A DNA stretch of 64,000 nt from Ulva prolifera (GCA_023078555.1 CM041199.1:8003315-8067314), one strand, 5' to 3'; positions 23,280 through 35,100 are shown, numbered from the stretch's first letter. Notes: generated by a model not told the origin, from the sequence alone. Numbers and translations are program-made.

Positions 23280-24160
23280 TGCCCAGCGCACGCCCAGTGA
23301 GCCTAGGACACCCTTATTATGTTTATATATATCCACTGGTGGGACGTTATCTTTGATGTTACCGATTGCTGTGGAAGGCGTCCTCTAGCCGTTGTGGGGT
23401 CATGTACTGTCACATGTAGGCAGCTGCTCTGCGCGATTGGAGCGCTATGAAGAATCAATACAAAATTAAATGTTGTTCACTCTTGGGGATGGGTTGTCGC
23501 TCTGCGGTTGATTGCTTCAGCGGCTCTGTCCCCATTTTGTTTTGGCTTGTCCAGTACATGGCATCAGTATAAAGCAACAGGCTTCGATAGGCGTGCATGC
23601 TTAAATATAAGGTACAGTCGGGACACCTTCAAAGATACCGACAGCTGTGATCGAGGCTGATCAAGCGGCTGTCAACATGATGAAGGTCATTGTATTGACA
23701 ACACATGGATGCAGCTGGCCTGGTTGATACATCTGGCAGGTTTGTCATAAATGACAGGATCATTTAGTTGCATCTAGATTGTGTTGCAAGCGATGTCACA
23801 TCTGAATGCCAATCGGGTCATATGCTGATTGCATGGTAGCATTGTGCAGGTCGCAGAAAACCGATGCAGTTGACTGTATACTGCTGTGAAGAAGAGTGCA
23901 ACAGAGTATGTACGCGAGAAGAACTCAGCATGCACTCTGCATCACTGTCATGGGACTCTGAACTGCATCAGAGGTGTAGGAAAGCAAGAATGCCTTACAA
24001 ACAGCATCTTTGTGTGCTTGCATCTGTGACCTGCCACATTACGCCCACTGATGACATCATGAGTGGCCACGAATCACTCACGGGAATCGGTGCTGGTTGA
24101 ACAGCGATAAGTTATTGCGTGGTCGGCAGTGCTGAATACATTTGTGTGAATGAAAATGCT
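23280..24160. other. No recognisable gene
   Basis: Short frames only; nothing recognised. Confidence 0.35.
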
Positions 24161-24162
24161 GT

Positions 24163-24470
24163 GGCAGGGGGTCATCCACTCCCGCTAAAAGGTGGTCCCC
24201 CCCCGGGCGCGCAAAATCCGCTGCGAAACAGCCAAATTGGGGAAGGTTTCCACTATGGTCTATGTTGAATGAACAATCCTAGTGTTTTAGTTCGGAGTCT
24301 TGGGGAGAGTTGGCCATATTCGCCGAAATGGCCGGTCTGGTTGGGGAGAACTGTCTGTGGCTTCCCAACGCTGCCCAAAGCTGCCCAATCACTCAATTCC
24401 TTCCCCAATCTTTCCCAAATTGCATCTTTCAAGTTAATAGGTGTCTTCGGTTGCCTATGGACGGCCGCGC
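24163..24470 (-). repeat. Dispersed repeat family, copy B (inverted partner of copy C)
   Basis: The first 105 bp (24163-24268) are nearly identical to the reverse complement of about 25822-25929, with about one mismatch. Weaker similarity continues to about 24.47 kb. It includes GGGGGTCATCCACTCCCGCT and the GCGCGCAAAATCCGCTGCG block. Confidence 0.75.
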
Positions 24471-25140
24471 CGGATTATTCCGTAGCCCGGTGACGTCCTT
24501 TTGTGGCAATTGACTTGCTACTGCTCCGAATCACCTCCTGAGGACGTGCAACAGCTGGGGGACGGTTGTGTCACGACCTATAATCCATTGCTAACTAGTA
24601 CTTGATCTCCGCATTCTGTGAATGTCCCCTTAGTGGCCTGATGCTACAGTGTAACGACTGCAGATTGCCCTTGCTGGTTCAAACCTGCTATATATCTGCC
24701 TGCTGCTTCTCTGTGCAACAGAGTCCATGCTTGGTATTCAGTCACCTGCAAGTTGTGTACTGCTAGGCAGCAAAGTATTTCTGCTATGTTTTGTGCATTG
24801 CGCTATGTGAATGTGAAATGCGGGTATTTCGTCAGGTGTCCTAGCCTTTCGAAAACCTCCATGATGGCGGCCATTGCCTCTTGCTCCGGTCGTTTATTTG
24901 ATGCATTTCGTGCAGACCACGTAATTGACGGTATTGTCGCACAAGCTTTGTCGCCGGGGATCAGTCCAGACTATATACACTGTACAATTTTATATCTGTG
25001 CCCGATCATATCTCAGGACTCAACATACAAACAAGCGACACTGTCCAGCCACTCAATCATGACATGGTAGATGGCTACATGTGTGTACACACATCAAGCA
25101 TGTGCTTCACATAAATGCCAATCTCCATAAATTGTCCAGC

Positions 25141-25554
25141 TTACAAAACATATGCAGTCTCAATGGCAGTTAGCACCACATCCGGCTCTGTCAATACACA
25201 TTGCCATGCCTTCACATGTAAGATCACAAAGTTGGAAAGAAAGCGTACCCGCCAGCTACGTGACTGTGCATAATGCGCCAACCATTCCCTAGCGCCACTG
25301 TCGAGCATGGGTTCCACATAGCTGTTACCACCACTGCCTTTCGTAGACTCGAGGTCAGCTAACTTGAAACAAAACTGGAATATTTCGGCGTCCCTGATCT
25401 CATTTGGCACGAGCCTAGCTCGTGCAATGGCGGGCAACACAGCGTCTTGTAGCTGCCTCGCCGTCACAGGCTTGCGATTGACGTAATAACAAGCAGAAAC
25501 GTTTTCGACAGCATCATCTAACTCTTGTTGCGCCGGTCTCGCGCGAGACACCAT
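25141..25554 (-). CDS. Hypothetical protein, 137 aa, between inverted repeats B and C
   Basis: An open frame starting MVSRARPAQQELDDAVENVS and ending AIETAYVL, with an even amino-acid composition and no low complexity. I recognise no domain. It lies inside the 1.77-kb interval bounded by inverted copies B and C, so it could belong to a mobile element with long inverted ends. It could equally be an exon of an unseen gene, or chance. Confidence 0.3.
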   Translation of the reverse strand: MVSRARPAQQELDDAVENVSACYYVNRKPVTARQLQDAVLPAIARARLVPNEIRDAEIFQFCFKLADLESTKGSGGNSYVEPMLDSGAREWLAHYAQSRSWRVRFLSNFVILHVKAWQCVLTEPDVVLTAIETAYVL

Positions 25555-25689
25555 TGTCTGATGGACACAACACAGCCGACAAATGTAGTACTCTCGAACT
25601 TCTACCGATCAGGCGTCGAGAGTCACAAACATGTCATGTAACAACAGTGCAACAAATTATAGCTCATTTTCGTTGTGTTCCTCGGTCTG

Positions 25690-25930
25690 GAAGCAATGGC
25701 GGTTGATTGGGGATGATCTCGCATCGTTCCCGCGGTATTGGGGAAAACGGCGACATTTCGCCGAAAAGGGCACTCTGCTTGGGGACTTTCCCCAAGACTG
25801 AGATCGTACACTACGAGTTCCCAATCAACATAGACAATAGTGGAAACCTTCCCCAATTTGGCTGTTTCGCAGCGGATTTTGCGCGCCCGGGGGGGGACCA
25901 CCTTTTAGCGGGAGTGGATGACCCCCTGCT
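25690..25930 (+). repeat. Dispersed repeat family, copy C
   Basis: Inverted relative to copy B. It includes GACAATAGTGGAAACCTTCC, AGCGGATTTTGCGCGCCC and GGGAGTGGATGACCCCC. Confidence 0.75.
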
Positions 25931-26210
25931 GTGGCGACCTTCACAGCCAGATTCGCAGCGCCTCCGTGCCCTCCAAGACGAAGTAACTGATATACACAGA
26001 CGAAAAGAATGACTGCAATTTGCAGATCGCGCAGGGATCATTCTTGCCGTGACTTTGATGAGCTGGTGTACGGCAGCGTACTTTCAATCAATGTGACGGA
26101 AGAACAATGATGCCTTCCCCACCGAGATTAGTGATCCTGAGCGATCTGGGGCTGGTGACGTTTGGTATGTGTACGTATATGCCGTGGTCAATTGGAATGC
26201 TGTGTTGCGT

Positions 26211-26430
26211 AGGGGGTCATGCACTCCCGCTAAAGGGTGGGACCAGTAAGGGCGCGCAAATTCGACAGCGAATTTGCCAATTTGGGGAAGCATTTGAGCA
26301 TTGTCAATGTTGTTTGGGCACTCTGGGAGGTCGATCCCAGCGTTGGGGAGCCTCCCCAACGCGATGACCCATTTCAGCGAGAACGGGCGATTCTCCCCAA
26401 TCGCGCTTATTTGTTCCCCAATCGCGCGGC
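26211..26430 (-). repeat. Dispersed repeat family, copy D
   Basis: Same orientation as copy B: GGGGGTCATGCACTCCCGCT, then GGGCGCGCAAATTCGACAGC, then CCAATTTGGGGAAGC. It is more diverged than B and C. Confidence 0.65.
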
Positions 26431-26991
26431 ATCGTGTCCCGTGCACGGAGAACATAAAAAAAGACATACAGCACACAATTTTGTTGCTTCTGTTGGTGCT
26501 TGGTACATTTTCGTTGTGTGTGTGGGTGACCTCACCATGTGTAACGACGTTGGGCTGCCGTGAACCTGTCTGACCATCGCCGGCTAGCGATTATCTGGCC
26601 GTCAATTGTTAAATTATAGTGCAATGAATGTATGTGCGTGTATAGGAATTCCTAGGCAATTTTTCTACGTTTCGCCTGTGTGCATTCAGTATGTTATTGT
26701 GAGGCTGTAGACACCGCCCAGGCACTACAAGGATGGTAAACATGTGATGCTGTACATTATCAGTGACCCATTGCCGGCTGAACAGTAGGCAAACAGTGTC
26801 CAGATGTGTATGAACTGTATGGCGATCGACGAAGGATTGGCCGAGTGCTGTACAGCTAACGTGCTGTCTGACAGGGATGTGAACGGTGTTGTTGCACGGT
26901 CGACGCGCTGCGATTGTAGAGAATGTACACTTCTGTGCGACGAGTGCGCGAGCTGTCCATTCAATCCTGTGAAATGTGCACGAGTACCTGG

Positions 26992-27339
26992 TGTCACAAT
27001 GCATGAGCCTGCGGGCAGCAGCGTGGCGACAGGTGCACCCATGCACGGACGATCCGCGGATCCAGCGTAGGGGTAAGCCGCCAGTTAGGATTGTCTCGAT
27101 GTAGTGAGAGAGATCGTGCGAGGGTTTCCCGCCGTAACCTTGAGTGTTCAGTGTGCATATAAGCATGTGCACACTGAGGTCTGTAACCATTCTCTTTACT
27201 GTTTCCCGGTACTAGCACTTCTCCTCAGCATCTCTCGGTTCTACCTCTGTGCGCAGCAGGTATGAGATGCTGGCTGTCCTGACCTGACCTGAACAAGGAC
27301 TGCGCGTCCTGACCTGCACAAATGATAGCTTTTCTAACA
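26992..27339 (+). repeat. Left LTR of the copia element
   Basis: Begins TGTCACAATG and ends TTTTCTAACA (TG...CA). It differs from the right LTR by one base that I can see (C here, T in the right copy, in GGCGAC/GGTGAC). A TATA-like CATATAAG lies near 27156. The downstream part has CCTGACCTGACCTG-type repeats. Confidence 0.95.
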
Positions 27340-27352
27340 TGGTATCGATGAT
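27340..27352 (+). other. Primer-binding site of the copia element
   Basis: TGGTATCGATGAT directly follows the LTR. TGGTATC matches the initiator-Met tRNA primer sites typical of copia elements. Confidence 0.7.
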
Positions 27353-27830
27353 GTAAGCGTTATGTCTGTTTATGGTCTTGTTCAGGAAGCCGTCGTGTCA
27401 TTATCTTACAAAGGCCCTGAACCAGGATGGTTCCAAGGCAGCTAGGCATGTGAGTGGCCTAGACAACAAAAGCTTATGAGTTCAAGTAATAGGGAGTAAG
27501 CTGAACTAACTGTCACCATGCGAATTGATGCAGTCTTAAGTGCTAATACAATGCCCTAAAGTACCTATGAGACCGCCAGTCTTGCTTGATCTTGACTTGG
27601 TACTGCTTGACTTGAACTTGAATCTTGTATCTTGATATCTTTATTACTTTAAATGCACCATCTTACACTCCCTTTCAACACCGCACCGCACCGACGCCTT
27701 TGCTTCTCCTTACATGCTCATAACACAGAGCACTGCCTATTCTTCACTGTCAGCTCGGCACGTCACAACATAGAGGCCGTTCATCCCGATGTAATTGATA
27801 GTATTTTAATTTCGTTCTCAGCCCCAATCG

Positions 27831-28052
27831 GCCGAGCTTCCTCAAGGATGAGAAGGCTTATGAGCACTGCAACTACATCAAGCAGAGCAGAGACAAGCGT
27901 GCGTCAGAGCTGATGGCACGGCTGAGCGCACAGTCGCGCATGCATGCATGTGCAGACGGATGCACGCAGCGTGAGTGCATTTGCGCGCAGCTGCGCTGGC
28001 TCGAGCAATGCTAGCAACGAGCATGGCTCAGTTACATAGCTAGGCCACGACA
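27831..28052 (-). repeat. 3' LTR of the gypsy element
   Basis: 222 bp, apparently identical to 37042-37263. Pol ends 45 bp upstream (at 28097 on the minus strand). Confidence 0.85.
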
Positions 28053-28096
28053 TTCATGTCATGATCTTACAAAGGCGCCGATGGGGCCAGCGTGCG

Positions 28097-31000
28097 CTAG
28101 CTCGTGAGCTGCGCCGCCGCGTGATCGGGCGGTGGCCGCATCGACATGCCTGCGGCGTGCAAGAGCTTCTCTAACACGTCCGTCACAGTCGTGCATCGGG
28201 CCACACGTTCTAAGTGTATTGGAAAGTGGCGCACTTCCTGACCTGGCACTTGGCGCGTTGTACGCAGGAAAGCCTGATTTTCAGATATGCTTTCGACAAC
28301 AAATGGGCCTGTGACCGCATTTTTCTTGCCCAGTCCGCGTTCTAGGACATAAGCAAGGTCTCCAGCTTGCAATTTCCTCCCCCTCCTAGGCTTGCGAATG
28401 GCCAGAAGGTGGGCTTGCCTGTCAGCATTACGTTGCTGCGAACGGAGGATGCGATCGTATACGCGCGCAGCCACACGCTCTGCGCGGGCGTCGCGCTCTC
28501 GCACATAATCGTCCTCGGGCATGGCCGAAATCTCGACGGCTGCCATGCGGGGGTGCGCATCGCGCGCGCCCACCGGAGGTGGCAGCCGGAGGCGGTGTGC
28601 CATCACCAACTCATTCGGCGCATAACCGGTCACTGTATGCCGGCGTTGCATGTATTCCATGCGTGTCTGCGGAAGCAGCGCGGGCCAATCATGGATGGCG
28701 CCGGCAACTCTTGCCGCCAACATGGTCTTCATTGTGCGCACGAGTCGCTCGACGGCGCCGTTGGACTGGGGATGGTACGCAGAGGTCTGGACGTGGTCAA
28801 TGCCAAACCGTTCTAGCTGGTGCCGGAAGGCTCCAGCAAACTCTGTCCCGTTATCCGTGGTCACCCATTCCGGGATGCCGTAGCGCATGAACCAGAAGTC
28901 ATGCACGGCACGAGCGACTGTGTCGGCACTCTTGTCTCGCAGCGGTGCGAATTCCGCTGCCTTTGTGAAATAATCCACCATTAGGCACACATACCCGTGG
29001 CCGGTCTGTGCCGTGGACAAGGTGGCTTTGGTGCGCCCTGCCTTACCACGCACTGGCGCCGCTTTCACCGCACGGAGGGGAAACGGGCCAGCCAGGTCAA
29101 TGTGCACATGGCAGAACGGCTTGCTCATGCGGGGTAGCTGCACATCTGCCACATGTTGCAATTCCAACCGCTTGACTTGGCAAGCATGGCACTGTTCAAC
29201 ATAAGCTGCTACATCTAGCTTGATGCCTTGCCAGTGGTAGTGCTGATGCAGTACGGCCAGTGTTTGGCTCACGCCGGCATGTCCCATGCGATCATGATAC
29301 GCTCCAATCAGTCCCCAGCGGAATTCCACAGGGGGCACTGCTAGCCACAAACGGTCGCCTGTGCGCAATTGCGTATGCTCGAGCAGCCATTCTGGGCGAG
29401 TCGGATGCAATCGCAAGGTGGCAGCCTTTTTACGGACTTTGCGTTTCAGCGCTTTGGGCATATCGGGGTGGAACACTGCTTCCGCCGCAGCACGCGCGTG
29501 CTGCGACGCTGCTTCCGGGTCGCGGTCACCGCTTGATGCATTGCAGTTCAAGGACTCGACCACTGCCCGCTCCTGTCGCTCAACATACGCACGTACCAAA
29601 TCCACTAGATCTGGGTGGTGCGGATCTCCACGCCGCGCAAACAAGATAGGGTCGTTGCGGCGGAGTTCGTCGACGTTGGAATACGCTTCATCGCATTGAT
29701 GGCAGTGCCACGCTCCATCGGGTACCACAGACCGTCGGGGGTGCATACACTGCAGGTGGTATGGCCGGTTGCAGGTATCGCATAACACCATGTGAGCGTA
29801 ACCCTCTGCAGCACCGCAAATGGTGCAGGGTTGCTTGTTCTTTGCTTGCGTGTCGCCCGATGACCACAGCTCCTGCAGGCTATGCATGCACCATGACTGG
29901 GGATCGAACACATCACGGCCCTCGTCTTCAATATCAAGAACGCGGCCCTCGGTGGCAAAGGCCAGGTGACCAGCAACTGCGGTCACGCTGCCCGCTTCCA
30001 TGTGGGAGTAGTGTCGCGACAGGTGGTCGGCCACAACATTTTGATCTCCCGGCAGGTATTCAACTTCATAGTCGAATTCTTGCAGGCGCATCGCCCATCG
30101 CTCTAGCTTAGAATTTTCGAAGCGAGCCGTGGACAACCATTTCAAGGCCGCGTGGTCAGTGCGAACACGAAATTTGTAGCCGTGTAAATACGGTCTGAAT
30201 TTTCTGGTGGCCCATACAAGGGCCAGGCACTCCCCTTCCGTGGGAGCATAATGGCTCTCAGCTTGGTTCAGAGATCTGCTAGAGTACGCTATGACATACT
30301 CTTTCTCTGCAGAGTCCGGATCTGTTGGATCCTCTGGCTGGATCTGGCTCAAAACCGCACCAACAGCTAGTTTGGACCAGTCTGTGGTGAGAATGAACGG
30401 TCGTTCTGGGTCTGGCATGCGTAAGCACGCCGGAGACACCAGGTCAGCTTTTAGCTGCTCAAAGGCGCGCTGGCATTCCTCAGACCAGATGAACTGCACG
30501 TTCTTTTTCAGCAGCGCCCTCAAAGGTGCTGACTTGTCCGCATACGCTTGTATGTGCTCGTGGAAATATCCAGTGGCACCCAAGAAGCTGCGAACGTCCG
30601 CAACATTTCGAGGCACCGGCAGCTTGTTTACCGCAGCCACTTTGTCAGGATCGGGCGCAATGCCGGCCTCACTGACAATAGAGCCCAGTACTCGGCACTC
30701 CGCAGCTGCCCAGACGCATTTGGCATGTTTAACCTTCAGACCTGACTTGCGCAGTCTCTCAAACACCCTGGCAAGAATGCTGAGGTGCTCCTGCCATGTC
30801 TTGGAGAAGATTGTGATGTCGTCTATGTAGACTGACACGCCTTTGATATCTCTCAGCACATGTGCCATGAGACGTTGGAAGGCAGCAGGCGAGTTGGAGA
30901 GACCCATAGGAGCCTTCGTCCAGACATAAACTTCTCCATCGGGGCCCGTAAAGGCCGTTTTGTGCTGATCATGTTCGACCACTGGAAGGGCCCAGAATCC

Positions 31001-32125
31001 CCAGGTCAAATCTAGGGCTGTGAAGTATTTACAGCCGGACATGGATTGAAGCAGGTCACGGATATGCGGGAGGGCATGGTAGTCGCGCTTCGACACAGCA
31101 TTCAATCTGCGGAAGTCTACGCACATACGCAGCTCGTCCGGCTTACGTGGCTTCGGCACAAATAGCACCGGAGAGAGAAAGTCGGTTGGACCGTCAGCTT
31201 TCTTTATAACTTCCTGTTGCAAGAGCAGGGAAACTTGCGTTCTGAAAGCTTCCAATTCTTTGTATGAGAGCCTGTAAGGCCTCTGCTTACATTTGGCACC
31301 TTCCTCCGTGGGAATCTGGAGGTAGAACTCCTTGTAATCCTCAGATAGGCACCCAATGTCATTAGGGTCCCAAGAGATCTGGTCCTTGTGCTTTTCAATC
31401 AGAGCTTGTAGCTCTTGAGTCTGCTCGTCTGTGAGCTGGTCGCTCGTGACTTGAGCTACCTCCGCTGTGGCACTGGCGAGTTGTGCTTTCTCGACCGCGG
31501 CTCTGCGGATAGACTCTTCTGTGCGCAATTGCCTTTGCCTAAGGTGATACTGAGTACGCCTACAGAATGTGCGGGGCACGCCTGAATGCTCCGCGCATGA
31601 AGCTGCTGCAGATTTCGGCAGTTCCGTGAAATTATTTCCGGGAGGTGCAGCCTCGATCAGGATGCGGTGCTCCTCCGGAATTGCGCCAGGGTCAAAACCT
31701 AGCGCCTGGTCGTGTGAAGGGTCAGGCACACGTAACGAAGATTGTGTCGCAGTGTCCTCCCCCTCCTCAGGCATGTCACACATCGTGTGCGACCTGCAAC
31801 ACGAGTTGACGTGGGCGAACTCGTCACCCACTAAATCACCACCGTCGATGACTGGTGTAATAATAAAGGGCAAGCGCGGCTTGCAGAAAGCTTTGCTGCC
31901 TAAGGCCATATCCACAAGGGCACAACCCTGAGAGTCTATGGAACAGTTATATGTCCCCTTCGAAATGCTATCGAAAACACCCGCCAATGCAGCATTTGTG
32001 GGGGACGGGTCTTTAAACGAGCGGACCCAGCGCCGTGCAGACACTCTCAACTCAGTCATTGAGATGCATCGGTGACGGCTCCACTGAGTTGCGTGGGCGT
32101 GAGGCGTTTGCCGGTAACATTCCAT
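28097..32125 (-). CDS. pol: Gypsy Pol: reverse transcriptase, RNase H, PHD finger, integrase (1342 aa)
   Basis: The polyprotein copies the element RNA into DNA and integrates it. The RT spans about residues 280-460 with YIDDIT at 433-438. RNase H is about 575-705 (TTDWSKLAVG, TEGECLAL, RTDHAALKWL). A PHD finger follows at 767-811: C767, C770, C782, C785, H790, C793, C808, C811, with Trp806 at the usual place. The integrase zinc site is H944/H949 with C979/C982. The core has D1010 (HIDLAGP), D1091 (TTDNGTEF) and E1126 (NGAVERL). A GPF motif is near 1273; no chromodomain is visible. Pol overlaps the end of Gag by 70 nt in the -1 frame, consistent with frameshifting, but I see no classic slippery heptamer. 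The ATG at 32125 may be coincidental. There are no stops or missing catalytic residues. Confidence 0.95.
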   Translation of the reverse strand: MECYRQTPHAHATQWSRHRCISMTELRVSARRWVRSFKDPSPTNAALAGVFDSISKGTYNCSIDSQGCALVDMALGSKAFCKPRLPFIITPVIDGGDLVGDEFAHVNSCCRSHTMCDMPEEGEDTATQSSLRVPDPSHDQALGFDPGAIPEEHRILIEAAPPGNNFTELPKSAAASCAEHSGVPRTFCRRTQYHLRQRQLRTEESIRRAAVEKAQLASATAEVAQVTSDQLTDEQTQELQALIEKHKDQISWDPNDIGCLSEDYKEFYLQIPTEEGAKCKQRPYRLSYKELEAFRTQVSLLLQQEVIKKADGPTDFLSPVLFVPKPRKPDELRMCVDFRRLNAVSKRDYHALPHIRDLLQSMSGCKYFTALDLTWGFWALPVVEHDQHKTAFTGPDGEVYVWTKAPMGLSNSPAAFQRLMAHVLRDIKGVSVYIDDITIFSKTWQEHLSILARVFERLRKSGLKVKHAKCVWAAAECRVLGSIVSEAGIAPDPDKVAAVNKLPVPRNVADVRSFLGATGYFHEHIQAYADKSAPLRALLKKNVQFIWSEECQRAFEQLKADLVSPACLRMPDPERPFILTTDWSKLAVGAVLSQIQPEDPTDPDSAEKEYVIAYSSRSLNQAESHYAPTEGECLALVWATRKFRPYLHGYKFRVRTDHAALKWLSTARFENSKLERWAMRLQEFDYEVEYLPGDQNVVADHLSRHYSHMEAGSVTAVAGHLAFATEGRVLDIEDEGRDVFDPQSWCMHSLQELWSSGDTQAKNKQPCTICGAAEGYAHMVLCDTCNRPYHLQCMHPRRSVVPDGAWHCHQCDEAYSNVDELRRNDPILFARRGDPHHPDLVDLVRAYVERQERAVVESLNCNASSGDRDPEAASQHARAAAEAVFHPDMPKALKRKVRKKAATLRLHPTRPEWLLEHTQLRTGDRLWLAVPPVEFRWGLIGAYHDRMGHAGVSQTLAVLHQHYHWQGIKLDVAAYVEQCHACQVKRLELQHVADVQLPRMSKPFCHVHIDLAGPFPLRAVKAAPVRGKAGRTKATLSTAQTGHGYVCLMVDYFTKAAEFAPLRDKSADTVARAVHDFWFMRYGIPEWVTTDNGTEFAGAFRHQLERFGIDHVQTSAYHPQSNGAVERLVRTMKTMLAARVAGAIHDWPALLPQTRMEYMQRRHTVTGYAPNELVMAHRLRLPPPVGARDAHPRMAAVEISAMPEDDYVRERDARAERVAARVYDRILRSQQRNADRQAHLLAIRKPRRGRKLQAGDLAYVLERGLGKKNAVTGPFVVESISENQAFLRTTRQVPGQEVRHFPIHLERVARCTTVTDVLEKLLHAAGMSMRPPPDHAAAQLTS
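29693..29827 (-). other. PHD finger coding segment inside gypsy Pol
   Basis: Pattern C-x2-C-x11-C-x2-C-x4-H-x2-C-x14-C-x2-C (CTIC...CDTC...H..C...CHQC). PHD fingers read histone-tail modification states, so this could steer integration, a role filled in many gypsy elements by a C-terminal chromodomain. Confidence 0.92.
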
Positions 32126-35100
32126 GTCATCCAGGGGGTCTGGAGATGGAGAATCTGGCAGAACCCAGCATCAGCGGGGTCGCGGCCCCGAAACAGATTT
32201 TGAAGCCCTTTAGGGAAATACAGCCCATATCCTTTTGGCACGCCCAGGCAGATGGAAGTCACTCCCATTGACTGCGACAAAGGGTATGCCGGCGGATAGG
32301 GGGCATTGAATTTCCTGCGGAACCCAAGTCCGAGGACAACATCTGCCGGGGCGACGTCGACGAGCGTACAATACACTGGATAGCACGCACAACCAAGGCG
32401 CAAGTGAATTAGAACCATATGGTCATGCCGCGTCGCGTCCCCATGGAAACCAGTGAGGGTGACAGGCTGTTGCATTTTAACACCATGAGGTTTGCCAATG
32501 TCATGGTTGTCATTGAATGCAGGGTGACCCTTTTCCCAATCCGCTTTGTGCTTCTGCCAGGCAGATTTGGTGATGGTATTGAGTTCTGCGCCCTCATCGA
32601 AAGCGACTTTCAACCCCTGAGGGTGATTTGGCGCGCCGGCGCGGGGAACCTGAGATGTCAAGAACCCCGTGCACTTCCGCATGCCAGCGAACGGAACTTT
32701 AAAGTTTGTAGTCTTGCCCGGCACTTTTGTCCATTCTGCGCTGGAACAGAGTATCTTGGACCACCGAGCGCTGACACCGCTAGGGTCTGCGCACGTGGAA
32801 ATGGCAGTAGCCAACACTTTCATCGTGTCCGGAGTGGCGCCGGCATGGGCAGTCACGACTCGACGGAGCGCGGCAGCCAGGACAGCATCAACGCGTTTGC
32901 GTGGGCCGTCGAGCGCATGAGCATCGTCCGCTTCACGCAGCGTCTCGGCAAGTTGCACAAGGAGCGTCACAAGTCGGTCATGCACAGCGAGCGCAGCCAA
33001 CTCTGCCAGAGAAAGGGTGACCGTGGACTGCAGAATTGCGCGGTACACACGCGTGGGCACTTTACGATCTGCCATTTCGCGATGGAACTCATCGAGGTGC
33101 GCTCGGCGCGCAGCGACTGTGTCGGAGTCTTGCTCATCACACACATCCCCGCGGTCCGCTTGCAAATTGGGCCGGCATGCCGACGGCTTCCGCGCTAGGC
33201 GGGCTGGGTGCACTTCCTTGGCACCCACGGGAGGGGCAATGACCCCATCTTGAGAATTCTGAGCAAGAGCATCAGTAGTGCCGCCGTGCGAGCTGCTGGC
33301 GCTAGCAGGGGAGGGCGTCTTTGTGCGCTTGTTACGTCTGCCTTTGCGCCCCCCCGCCGTAGCTGCGCGGTCATCCGCGCCAGAGCGGGCAGCGGACTCC
33401 ACCTTATTCGCAACAATCGGGAGTGCCGAAGGCGCGTCCTGGACAGGCGTGGGAGCCGTGGCGTCCAGACTCTTCAACGGCACTTCCACTGGGGGCTGCG
33501 CTGATATGGTACGAGGTTGCTCCTCAGGATCATATGAGCGTTCGCGGGCAGTAGGACTGAACTCAACTGTACTGCGGGAGCGCGTGGCAGCAGCGACCGA
33601 AGCATGGCTCGGCTTTGCTGCCGGCTCCACGCTCGCTGCCAACATTTCCCAATGGTCTTTAAGCGGCCACACGGTGGGCCCAACGGCTGGGGAGCGGCCG
33701 TGCTGGAGGGCATGCGAATTCACCGCTGCCACGACTGCGGTGGACATGTGCGCGCTCAGAGCATTGGTGTTGACTGACATATGTGGATCAGACGCCATCA
33801 GCATGTCAGGGGAGAAATCTCGCTGGACCGGTTGGTTCGCGTTTGGCTGGTCCCAAACCGGGCCAGGGGCGCGATCACCACGACCACCGCCACGGCCACG
33901 GCCGCGACCTCTGCCGCGCCCGGTGGGAGTGCCCCGCTCTGTCGGAGCTGAACCACTCGCGGCGACAGCCGCAGACGCAGCTACCGAAGGAGCACGCCGG
34001 GGCTGTGCTGAATGCTCGGCTTGCTCACGATCAAGCATATGGCACAACGCGCGAATGGGTTCTAGATCCCCCAAGTTATACTCGTCGGATGTCTCCGTGA
34101 TGCCCTGCTCAAGCAAGTGTTTGCGAGCCACAGTATGGAAGACGCGACCGAGCGTGTCGGCGCGATGTGTACCCCCAAATAACGTTATGTACAGCGCCGG
34201 GGTAAGTTTGGCGCGCACGTTGTGCAATCTATACACACGCACATTATCGTCTATGTGACGCGTGAACAGCTTGTCCGGCTGTTGCATGTGCCGGTCTGGA
34301 AGCACAGTGAGGCTTGTCGCCAACTCCGAATGTTTGTCTTGGAAGTTGGACCGCACTAAACGCAGCAAGGTGTCCGGGGTGCGATTCGCATCGCTGGACG
34401 CGCTCAGGCGCACGTGGAATTCCACCGGGAACATGGCCAACAAGCGGTCATGTATCCACCTGTCCGAAATCACCCCCGGCAACCGTGCAGCAAATGCGCG
34501 AAACTTCACAGAAGTCTCGTGGGCGCGTGCCAGCCAGTCACCAACGTCCGTGACGCCGTGCACAAATTGCAACGGCTTGTCCACTAAAGTTTTCCCCCAA
34601 AACTCAGCCAAAGCTAGGCGTTTGGTAGGATTTTTCTCATCGTCTGCGGAATCAAGCATGGTCATGAGTTCTGTAACAGCGGCGTCCGAGGTGATACCAG
34701 CAGCAAGCAACGAAGCTTTAGCCTCTGCCCGTGTGCCTGTGTCTTCCGCGTGGACGATCGCAGCTGCACCTGGTGCCGGTGGTTTTGATGCCGCGACAGG
34801 CACCGGAGACGCACACGAGGCCTGCGAAGGCACACGCGGCGGCATCACCGCCGACACCGGAAGGTGGTGCGCTGGCAAGCCGGACGATGCACGTGGCAAC
34901 CCACTAGTGAAGTCGAGCAGATCAATGTCTGTGACCAAAGGGGGCAGGCTGGTGCCGGATGCATATGGTGCGGACGTCGACGAGGACGAACCAGTGCTGA
35001 CGTTGGCCAGTGCCTGAACTCGCGCGGACACCGCTGCCAGTACAGACCGGGACTCTGCTTGAGCGGTCGTTTCTGCCGCCGCAGCTCGTGAAAGAGTAGT

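Noticed and set aside
23520..23560. Dinoflagellate spliced-leader relic (CCATTTTGGCTCAAG-like)
   Set aside because: The sequence reads CCATTTTGTTTTGGCTTG and does not match the leader; no other relic was seen.
27831..28052. 222-bp direct repeats as a duplicated host exon (open for about 60 codons)
   Set aside because: They flank the gypsy element exactly, a CCA-complementary primer site adjoins the right copy, and Pol ends just before the left copy. They are LTRs.
33278..34258. 326-aa plus-strand frame
   Set aside because: It lies fully antisense to the intact gypsy Gag frame, is GC-driven, and has no domain.
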